Assembly (NCBI GenBank): GCA_003222935.1 | Contig: QHXL01000279.1 | Coordinates: forward strand, 1 to 8,070 | Direction of reading: 5' to 3' | DNA: 8,070 bases | From: Acidobacteriota bacterium | GTDB taxonomy: Bacteria; Acidobacteriota; Blastocatellia; Pyrinomonadales; Pyrinomonadaceae | Shown: piece after piece, positions 1 to 5,315 of the stretch | How the letters are laid out: the number at the start of each line of letters is the position of its first letter | Numbering within the stretch: the first letter of the stretch is position 1 | The notes under the pieces: model-generated | Databases searched by the model: none | What the model was told of the DNA's origin: nothing | What the model saw: only the letters and a program-made list of their open reading frames with translations | Program-made: the position numbers and the translations under genes

Positions 1-1288
1 GTTCGCTTGCTTGCTCGACGACAACGACGTCTCCATTGACATGTTCGTAAAGCGGTGGCGGGATGACTGCGAAATCCGCCATCGGCTCGTAAATATCGTC
101 GACTCCATCCTTGAACACATCTCCCATTAGCAGAGTGATAATGTTCACACGCTGCTCAGGATATTTATTCAAGAACTGCGAGAAGCTGAAGCCTTCGTTG
201 TAGAACGCATACACCAACTTACGCATCGACTCGATTCCCTTATCGAGTTTCTCCTGCGACTCACCGAGACGTGCCGCCGAAAAGTCGTTGTTATTAAACG
301 CATCATGAATACGATCGGCAGCAAGTTCCGCCATCTTCAACGCCAACAACACACCCGATGAGTAGATCGGATCGAGAAAACCGTACGCGTCACCGATGAG
401 AATAAAACCGTTACCAGCGTTGTGAGTTGAACGATACGAGTAGTCGAGAATTGAATAGATCCTATCGACTCGCTCGCCATCTCCAATGCGACGCTTGACC
501 GATTGGACCTTCTCGATCTCCTCGTTGAATATCTTGGCCAGGTCCTGACCGCGACCCTTAACCAGGTACTCGGGATCAGCAACGACGCCAACACTCGTAA
601 TGTCGTTATCGAGCGGGATGTACCAGAACCAACCGTTGCTCCCTTTTGGCGTTCTCAGGACCAGGGTCGCCCCGCCATTCAGATCCTTTTCACGGTGCGC
701 ACCTTTGAAGTACGAATAGAGAACCGCCTTTTTCAACTTTGGATCACGCACCCGCCAACCAAACTTGTTTGAGAGCATCGCAGACTGACCTGTGGCATCG
801 ACAACAACCGACGCTTCGAAGGTCTTCAAAGAACCGTCAGTCATCAATGCTTCGACACCATAAGCACGGTCGCCATCAAACAACACTTGCTTGATCTGCG
901 TCTCCTGGTAGACCTGGGCGCCTTGCTCGGCTGCATGCTCAAGCAACATCAAATCAAACTGCGCACGAGTCACCTGCCACGTCACTGCCGACTCATGGTG
1001 CAACGCTTCAAAAAAGTAGAAAGGTCGTGACTCTTTTCCGGCAGGGTTGGCAAACTGAACGCTGTATTTGCGAACAAACGGGCTCGCCTTGAGTTTGTCC
1101 AACAACCCCATTCGCTCAAAAGTTTGATAAGTATCAGTCATCAACGATTCGCCAATGTGATGACGCGGAAATTTCGCCTTCTCAAACAACACAACACTTC
1201 GGCCTTCGCGTGCGAGTATGCTCGCAATCGTGCTACCCGCCGGACCACCACCCATAACAATTACATCGTATTTAGTTTTCATTTCCAT
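1..1288 (-). CDS. Flavin-dependent halogenase-like FAD oxidoreductase (3' end outside window)
   Basis: I translated 429 residues from the minus strand; the frame stays open to the left edge, so the C-terminus is missing. Residues 7-36 form a Rossmann FAD-binding fold with GGGPAGS at 13-19, followed by FPRHHIGESL at 40-49, as in tryptophan and phenolic halogenases. WFWYIP at 220-225 matches the halogenase WxWxIP motif. GDAYGFLDPIYSSG at 299-312 combines the second FAD-binding GD motif with the halogenase F..P..S.G motif. Lys74 sits about where the catalytic lysine of PrnA-type enzymes falls. These families use reduced FAD, oxygen and halide to halogenate an aromatic or carrier-bound substrate; no substrate can be read here. 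The start is 4 bases past the upstream stop with no clear Shine-Dalgarno site, which suggests translational coupling; a second ATG at 1282 is an alternative start. It could instead be a non-halogenating monooxygenase or a geranylgeranyl-reductase-like flavoprotein. The flavoprotein call is firm; the chemistry is inferred. Confidence 0.85.
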   Translation of the reverse strand, partial: MEMKTKYDVIVMGGGPAGSTIASILAREGRSVVLFEKAKFPRHHIGESLMTDTYQTFERMGLLDKLKASPFVRKYSVQFANPAGKESRPFYFFEALHHESAVTWQVTRAQFDLMLLEHAAEQGAQVYQETQIKQVLFDGDRAYGVEALMTDGSLKTFEASVVVDATGQSAMLSNKFGWRVRDPKLKKAVLYSYFKGAHREKDLNGGATLVLRTPKGSNGWFWYIPLDNDITSVGVVADPEYLVKGRGQDLAKIFNEEIEKVQSVKRRIGDGERVDRIYSILDYSYRSTHNAGNGFILIGDAYGFLDPIYSSGVLLALKMAELAADRIHDAFNNNDFSAARLGESQEKLDKGIESMRKLVYAFYNEGFSFSQFLNKYPEQRVNIITLLMGDVFKDGVDDIYEPMADFAVIPPPLYEHVNGDVVVVEQASE

Positions 1289-1292
1289 AGGT

Positions 1293-2603
1293 CTAAACGT
1301 ACCGCACTGCTTTCAATTCAGGTTCAAAGAATTCGGATAGGAAATGATCCACCTGCAACAGACCCTTCCGTGTTAAGCGAATGAAACTATCGTCTTTTTC
1401 TGCGAAGCCGTCTTGTTTTAGTGGTTCAAAGACGCTTTTGAACTCCGCCCAAACATCAACGCCAAACTTGGTCTGAAAATACTTCAAGTCGAGTGACCCG
1501 GTCTTGAGTTGTAGAACTATCTCCCGGATCAACTTTTGCTTCGGAGTTAAGGTCAACGCCCGTAAGAGTGGCAGTTCATCTTTATCGATCAGTGAGACGT
1601 ACTCCTCGAAGCTATGCACATTCTGAAAATGCACACCGCTAAAATGTGAGAACGACGACACTCCGAGCCCGATCATATCGCCGCCATGCCACAAAGCGTC
1701 GGTGTAGATAAAGCGACAGGGTTTCTTCTTTGTCGCCAGGGTGTACGCGCTGGCTATCTCATACCCGGCGGCCTGGTACTCATCAAAAGCATAGTTCAAC
1801 CAGCGTTGTTTTGTGGGCCAGTCAGCTATCGGCGAATCCTTGCCGTCTTTGAGAATCTCCTGGGAGATGATCGTGTTGTAGGGCAACTCCATCTGATAGA
1901 TGGTTACCGAGTCGGGCTGCAGCTCGAGTGATTTCTTCACCGCGTTGCGCCACTTCTCTTCCGTCTCCCCTACCATGCCTGCGATGAGATCGAGATTGAT
2001 CTGCGGAAAGTCGACGCTTCGTGCCTTTTCATAGACGTCGTAGATTTCGGCTGATAAGTGTGCGCGTCCATTTGCCGCAAGCAACTCGTCGTCAAAATGC
2101 TCTGCACCCAAACTCAACCGGGTCACGCCAATTTCCTTGAGCACCTCGAGCTTTGATCGACGCAGTGTTCCCGGCTCACATTCAAAAGTAACTTCCTCAG
2201 CACGATCCCAACTGACATGCTTGTTCAGACCATTCACGAGGTGATGTAGCTGACGTTCACTGATGTAGGAAGGTGTGCCGCCGCCGAAGTAAGCGAATCG
2301 TAGTTCACGATCCTGGAATGCTCGCGTGCGCGCGAAGTATTCAGCTTCCTTGATCAACGCCTCGAGATACACTTCGATCTCGCTCGCGTTCTTATCGGTG
2401 TACACTTTGAAGTAGCAAAACTTGCAGCGTTTGCGACAAAATGGAATGTGCAAGTACAAGCCAAATGGTTCTTCAGTGCGGGCAGGTTGGTCCAGTACAG
2501 CGAGCGCCTCGTGCACGAACTCGGGCTTCCACTGAGAAAACGGCGGATAGTTGGAAACGAAGTAATTGCCTACTTGAGTGGTTGTCTGGGACGTGGTCGT
2601 CAT
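1293..2603 (-). CDS. HemN/HemW-like radical SAM protein, substrate unknown
   Basis: A 436-residue protein of the coproporphyrinogen III oxidase-like radical SAM family. HIPFCRKRCKFCYF at 52-65 holds the CxxxCxxC iron-sulfur cluster ligands Cys56, Cys60 and Cys63. YFGGGTPSYI at 105-114 is the SAM-binding GGGTP motif, and LSLGAEHFDDELL at 163-174 and LDLIAGMVGET at 204-214 are typical later strands of the barrel. A HemN_C-type C-terminal domain covers about 345-430. The heme-binding HNxxYW motif of HemW is not present; the matching place reads CRFIYTDALW (296-305). The extra fourth cysteine of true HemN is also absent (Tyr-Phe follows Cys63). This argues against both heme synthesis and heme chaperoning, and favours the diverse HemN-like group that includes methyltransferases and other natural-product enzymes. 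The start has AAAGAGG 3 bases upstream. The stop lies 4 bases before the halogenase-like gene, so the two are one operon. Family is sure, reaction unknown. Confidence 0.92.
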   Translation of the reverse strand: MTTTSQTTTQVGNYFVSNYPPFSQWKPEFVHEALAVLDQPARTEEPFGLYLHIPFCRKRCKFCYFKVYTDKNASEIEVYLEALIKEAEYFARTRAFQDRELRFAYFGGGTPSYISERQLHHLVNGLNKHVSWDRAEEVTFECEPGTLRRSKLEVLKEIGVTRLSLGAEHFDDELLAANGRAHLSAEIYDVYEKARSVDFPQINLDLIAGMVGETEEKWRNAVKKSLELQPDSVTIYQMELPYNTIISQEILKDGKDSPIADWPTKQRWLNYAFDEYQAAGYEIASAYTLATKKKPCRFIYTDALWHGGDMIGLGVSSFSHFSGVHFQNVHSFEEYVSLIDKDELPLLRALTLTPKQKLIREIVLQLKTGSLDLKYFQTKFGVDVWAEFKSVFEPLKQDGFAEKDDSFIRLTRKGLLQVDHFLSEFFEPELKAVRYV

Positions 2604-2867
2604 GAACCTCTTTGTTGACTGTGCAAAGTACAGGCTTCTCGGCTATCCGAAATTCTGTAGCTTATTACTAAAATACTGAGATCAAATCGACTTGGGAGCA
2701 GCTGATCAAAAACTCCAAGGGAAAAGAAAGTAGCATGCAAAACACAGCGGATCAATCACACCCCGCGCTCGCCCTTCCCATGCTAAGTTGCTAGTTCGAT
2801 TTCTGGCGTTGGTTTGTTTCAACAAACAAATTTTTATATAGCAGAATAAGGGCCACAACTACCCAAC
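2604..2867. promoter_or_regulatory. Divergent intergenic region, presumed promoters for both sides
   Basis: These 264 bases separate the start of the radical SAM/halogenase-like operon (minus) from the antiporter start (plus), so both promoters should lie here. For the plus strand, TTTGTT at 2813-2818 and TATATA at 2835-2840 are spaced 16 bases apart and make a plausible sigma-70-type pair. For the minus strand, TTGATC (complement of 2680-2685) is a possible -35 box, but no convincing -10 box follows. A 7-base inverted pair, TAGCATG at 2731-2737 and CATGCTA at 2779-2785, may be chance. No small gene is visible. Confidence 0.5.
2812..2827. repeat. Perfect 16-base palindromic site, candidate operator
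   Basis: GTTTGTT and AACAAAC are perfect inverted arms separated by two bases. The site overlaps the proposed -35 element of the antiporter promoter and ends 7 bases before its TATATA box, a position where a dimeric repressor could act. It has no T-tract of terminator type and lies upstream of a gene rather than after one. The operator role is inference only. Confidence 0.4.
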
Positions 2868-4265
2868 TTGAGTCGCACTCGATCTGAAACATACCTTTAC
2901 TACCCCGTGATGCTCATGGTTTTTATCCTGGGCATGTGGCTAATTATTGCCACCGGCTCGAAGCTAAAGCCTGTCGCGGTAAATGACAGCAGTATCACCA
3001 CCCAATCTACGAATACTCAATCCACTGGAACGTCCACGACAACACACCGAAGCCCATTAAGCATCCTTCTTCTTCAAATCATCGTGATTATCGTTGTAGC
3101 CAAGTTGTTTGGGTCGCTGTTTCGACGAATTGGTCAACCACCGGTGATGGGAGAGATGATAGCCGGCATAGCCCTGGGGCCATCTGTTTTAGGTTGGTTG
3201 TCGCCTCAGACCATGACGTTCCTGTTTCCTCCGACTTCGTTGACAACTCTCGGGGTGTTCAGCCAGGTGGGCGTTGTTCTGTTCATGTTCATCGTGGGAA
3301 TGGAGCTAGACCTGGAACACCTCAAGGAGCGCGCTTCTTCGGCAATCATGGTCAGCCATGCGAGTATCGTCTTTCCCTTTCTTTTGGGATCCGGATTAGC
3401 GCTCGCTCTCTATCCCACACTCGCCCCGTCTCACACTGAGTTCATGCCATTTGCCCTATTCATTGGCATCGCCATGAGCATTACTGCGTTTCCGGTACTC
3501 GCTCTCATTTTGAACGATCGAGGGTTAACACAGTCTCCTCTCGGAACGACTGCACTGGCGTGTGCCGCAATCGGTGATGTGAGCGCATGGTGCATTCTCG
3601 CTTTCGTCGTCGCCCTCGCCAATTCCACCGGATTCACTCACTCGTTACTAACGGTGGGCCTTACTACTCTCTTCACAATTGCTCTGCTCATCGCTAAGCC
3701 CTGGCTTGAACGATTGATAACGCGACTGGTTGTAAGGCCGGAACGCGCGAGATTAGCAATGGCCGCCACGGTGGCATTTGCTTTGAGCTGCGCATGGATA
3801 ACCGAAACAATCGGCATCCACGCGCTCTTCGGAGGTTTTCTCGCGGGAGTAGTGGTTCCCTCAAACGCCACCGTCCAGAACTTCTTAAGGGAAAAGATCG
3901 AACCATTCAGTGCGGCCGCTTTGTTACCACTGTTCTTTATCTTCACTGGACTACGCACTCAGGTCACACTATTGAATGACTGGAACAGCTGGCTGATGTG
4001 TCTCGGCGTAATCATCGTGGCGATTGTCGGAAAGCTTGGCGGGAGTATGCTGATGGCGCGTTGGACTAAAATGAGTTGGCGCGATTCATTCGCGATTGGA
4101 GCATTGATGAACACGCGCGGCTTGATGGAACTGGTCGTACTAAATATTGGATATGATCTAGGAATCCTTTCTGCAAGAATTTTCGTAATGATGGTTATTA
4201 TGGCGCTGACCACGACGTTCATGACGGCGCCACTCCTCTCATTAGTGAAAGTCGGAAAACATTGA
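2868..4265 (+). CDS. CPA2-family cation:proton antiporter without RCK domain
   Basis: A 465-residue, very hydrophobic inner-membrane protein of the KefB/NapA-type monovalent cation:proton antiporter family. The antiporter core begins near residue 64. GQPPVMGEMIAGIALGPSVLG (89-109) is the hallmark of its first helices, ITAFPVLALIL (205-215) lies in the unwound-helix region, and FGGFLAGVVVP (321-331) and FIFTGLRTQ (358-366) are typical of the C-terminal half; Arg363 may play the part of the charged residue there. The ion-site motif reads Gly236-Asp237, where CPA2 members usually have Asp-Asp. Ahead of the core is an extra hydrophobic segment (about 12-28) and a Ser/Thr-rich linker (39-63). The C-terminus stops after the membrane domain, without the TrkA-N or universal-stress domains of KefC-like proteins. 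The start is TTG at 2868: an in-frame TAA at 2847 excludes longer forms, and AAGGG lies 15 bases upstream, which is distant. ATG at 2910 is an alternative. Transported ion unknown. Confidence 0.9.
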   Translation: MSRTRSETYLYYPVMLMVFILGMWLIIATGSKLKPVAVNDSSITTQSTNTQSTGTSTTTHRSPLSILLLQIIVIIVVAKLFGSLFRRIGQPPVMGEMIAGIALGPSVLGWLSPQTMTFLFPPTSLTTLGVFSQVGVVLFMFIVGMELDLEHLKERASSAIMVSHASIVFPFLLGSGLALALYPTLAPSHTEFMPFALFIGIAMSITAFPVLALILNDRGLTQSPLGTTALACAAIGDVSAWCILAFVVALANSTGFTHSLLTVGLTTLFTIALLIAKPWLERLITRLVVRPERARLAMAATVAFALSCAWITETIGIHALFGGFLAGVVVPSNATVQNFLREKIEPFSAAALLPLFFIFTGLRTQVTLLNDWNSWLMCLGVIIVAIVGKLGGSMLMARWTKMSWRDSFAIGALMNTRGLMELVVLNIGYDLGILSARIFVMMVIMALTTTFMTAPLLSLVKVGKH

Positions 4266-4368
4266 GCCGCAGATCTTCGCGGAGAAACGCAGATGGAAGA
4301 TCTGATTCGAAATTACGTTTGCACTTTCTTTTTCTACAACCGGCGAAGATCTGCGTTAATCTGCGGCT
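4265..4368. repeat. Composite inverted-repeat element made of shuffled modules
   Basis: The stretch right after the antiporter stop holds three perfect inverted pairs: AGCCGCAGAT 4265-4274 with ATCTGCGGCT 4359-4368; AGATCTTCGC 4271-4280 with GCGAAGATCT 4343-4352; and AACGCAGAT 4286-4294 with ATCTGCGTT 4349-4357. GAAGATCTG also occurs twice in direct orientation (4296-4304 and 4345-4353). The modules do not follow the same order on the two sides, so only some pairs can form at once. The outermost pair encloses the whole element. It could act as an RNA stem or partial terminator between the antiporter and the next gene, or be a dispersed intergenic repeat. No T-tract follows, so a classical terminator is not supported. 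Confidence 0.75.
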
Positions 4369-4381
4369 AATTTCTCGGATC

Positions 4382-4385
4382 GGAG
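4382..4385 (+). promoter_or_regulatory. Ribosome-binding site that fixes the start at 4394
   Basis: GGAG lies 8 bases before ATG 4394. The codon right after begins a classical signal peptide. The frame is open further upstream to an ATG at 4262, but that extension would overlap the antiporter stop and translate the repeat element, so it is rejected. Confidence 0.7.
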
Positions 4386-4393
4386 TGAAAGCA

Positions 4394-4903
4394 ATGACTC
4401 GCAAAATAACACTGTGCTGCATGTTTGTTCTTAGCCTTGGCTGTTTGTCGGTGGCAGCGACAAAGCCCGACTTCAATGGAGATTGGGTGATGGATCGAAC
4501 GAGGAGTTTCGGGATTCCGGCTAACCTGGAATCAACGATGAGCGTGAAGCAAACGGCCGGTCAGATTGAAGTGGAAACAAAACTGATTCAGCCGGGCAAT
4601 GAACGTAGCGTTAAGGACACTTACGTTCTTGACGGGAAGGACTATGACTTTGCTCCTCAAGTTCCACCCAACACGCCCGCGGATGCTCCGAAACCAAAAG
4701 GCAAACGCACGTCGAACTGGCTCCCGAATGACGCCGGCATTATCGTTACTGAGGTGACGACTATTGAAACACCAAAAGGAACGGAAACTACTCAGATCGT
4801 GAGGAAGTGGACCTTCACGGGCAGCGGAGAGGTAACGATTGCGATGTTTGTCGATAGACCAACCGGATCGTTCGAGGCAAAGCGCATCTTCGTCAAGAAG
4901 TAA
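4394..4903 (+). CDS. Small secreted protein of unknown function
   Basis: A 169-residue protein. Residues 1-22 form a Sec signal peptide: positive N-terminus (MTRK), hydrophobic core, and VAA before Thr23 as a signal peptidase I site. Cys17 is not in a proper lipobox, so lipidation is unlikely. The mature part begins KPDFNGDWVMDRTRS, a pattern of an FxGxW strand followed by a short Lys/Arg-Ser turn. I know this pattern from many secreted hypothetical proteins of soil bacteria that resemble small beta-barrels. The rest alternates short strands rich in Thr, Val and Glu, with a Pro-rich loop at about 85-99 (PQVPPNTPADAPKPKGK). No catalytic motif is visible. It lies 128 bases after the antiporter, across the inverted-repeat element, so cotranscription is possible but not shown. 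No function is claimed. Confidence 0.82.
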   Translation: MTRKITLCCMFVLSLGCLSVAATKPDFNGDWVMDRTRSFGIPANLESTMSVKQTAGQIEVETKLIQPGNERSVKDTYVLDGKDYDFAPQVPPNTPADAPKPKGKRTSNWLPNDAGIIVTEVTTIETPKGTETTQIVRKWTFTGSGEVTIAMFVDRPTGSFEAKRIFVKK

Positions 4904-4919
4904 GTCTTCTCCGTGTTAT

Positions 4920-4975
4920 CTCTGCGTCTCTGTGGTTAACCTAGCTGCGAGACTAGTTTCACCACATAGACACAG
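4920..4975. repeat. Left short inverted repeats of the CTCTGCGTCTCTGTG type
   Basis: CTCTGCGTCTCTGTG at 4920-4934 recurs as its exact complement at 5290-5304, so the pair brackets the intergenic repeat region. A second, diverged inverted copy, ACCACATAGACACAG at 4961-4975, matches the complement of 4922-4936 at 13 of 15 positions and could form a local stem with it. Polypyrimidine/polypurine sequences of this type recur between genes in several environmental bacterial phyla, as I recall from general knowledge. Function unknown. Confidence 0.65.
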
Positions 4976-5013
4976 CGCAGCAGAGCCGCAACCAAAATGA
5001 GTTCTAGCGTGAA

Positions 5014-5211
5014 CGGCTTCGCCGCCTGTTGTGAGGATGTGGCTGGGCCCTTCCGTAATCAGTCGCCCGCTAGATTTGGGCTGCGCCCTCGAAGTCGACT
5101 TGGCTGAAACGCAACGACGAGTCATTCCGTGTACTAAAGCGGCGCAGCCGAAGCGAAGGAAACTCTGTACGGAAGGGCATAGCCACATCCTCACAACAGG
5201 CGGCGAAGCCG
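5014..5211. repeat. Long inverted repeat, 44-base arms, with nested inverted and direct repeats
   Basis: Arms 5014-5057 and 5168-5211 are reverse complements at 42 of 44 positions; the only differences are the adjacent bases GG at 5045-5046 against AT at the partner site. The 110-base centre holds a further perfect 9-base inverted pair, GGCTGCGCC 5079-5087 and GGCGCAGCC 5141-5149. A 20-base direct repeat (18 of 20 identical) begins GCGGCG at 5139-5158 and again at 5200-5219, overlapping the right arm. Transcribed from either side it would fold into one long hairpin. Candidates are a MITE- or REP-like dispersed element or a structural barrier between convergent genes. No transposase gene and no clear target-site duplication were seen. 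Confidence 0.85.
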
Positions 5212-5289
5212 AGGCGAAGTTGCTCTAAAAAACGAGAACTCACAATCACAAAAACTTTGTCAGAAAACCAAGAACTTAAGAACTCGCTA

Positions 5290-5304
5290 CACAGAGACGC
5301 AGAG
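5290..5304. repeat. Right copy of the 15-base bracketing inverted repeat
   Basis: CACAGAGACGCAGAG is the exact reverse complement of 4920-4934 and ends 11 bases before the stop of the lipoprotein gene. Together the two copies define a 385-base unit that encloses the 44-base-arm palindrome. Confidence 0.65.
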
Positions 5305-5315
5305 TACGCACAAGA

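Larger units (their letters stand above)
4904..5315. other. Convergent intergenic region built of repeats, no gene
   Basis: This 412-base gap lies between two genes that converge on it. Open frames here on both strands (for example 5031-5228 plus and 4916-5194 minus) are translations of the same palindromic DNA read in opposite directions. They lack ribosome-binding sites and resemble no protein family, so I do not call them genes. The region holds the short and long inverted repeats listed separately. From about 5225 to 5285 it is A-rich with no clear structure beyond ACAAA-AAC-TTTGT at 5248-5260. No hairpin followed by a T-run on the proper strand was found, so no intrinsic terminator is called for either gene. 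Confidence 0.7.

Noticed and set aside
1293..2603. True oxygen-independent coproporphyrinogen oxidase (HemN) or heme chaperone (HemW)
   Set aside because: The fourth cysteine of HemN and the HNxxYW motif of HemW are both absent, and no heme gene is nearby.
2731..2785. TAGCATG / CATGCTA inverted pair as a regulatory site
   Set aside because: Only 7 bases per arm, 41 bases apart; easily chance.
4262..4393. A 44-residue N-terminal extension of the small secreted protein
   Set aside because: It would overlap the antiporter stop, translate the inverted-repeat element and bury the signal peptide inside the protein. GGAG 8 bases before ATG 4394 gives a better start.
5014..5211. Intrinsic bidirectional terminator
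   Set aside because: Neither side of the stem is followed by a T-run on the transcribed strand; the A-run at 5227-5232 lies on the wrong side for the minus-strand gene.
4916..5228. Overlapping open frames on both strands in the convergent gap (65 and 92 residues)
   Set aside because: Their peptides share segments because both read the same palindrome; no ribosome-binding site and no family resemblance.
4920..5304. CRISPR array
   Set aside because: The repeats are inverted, unequal in length and irregularly spaced, with no cas genes.
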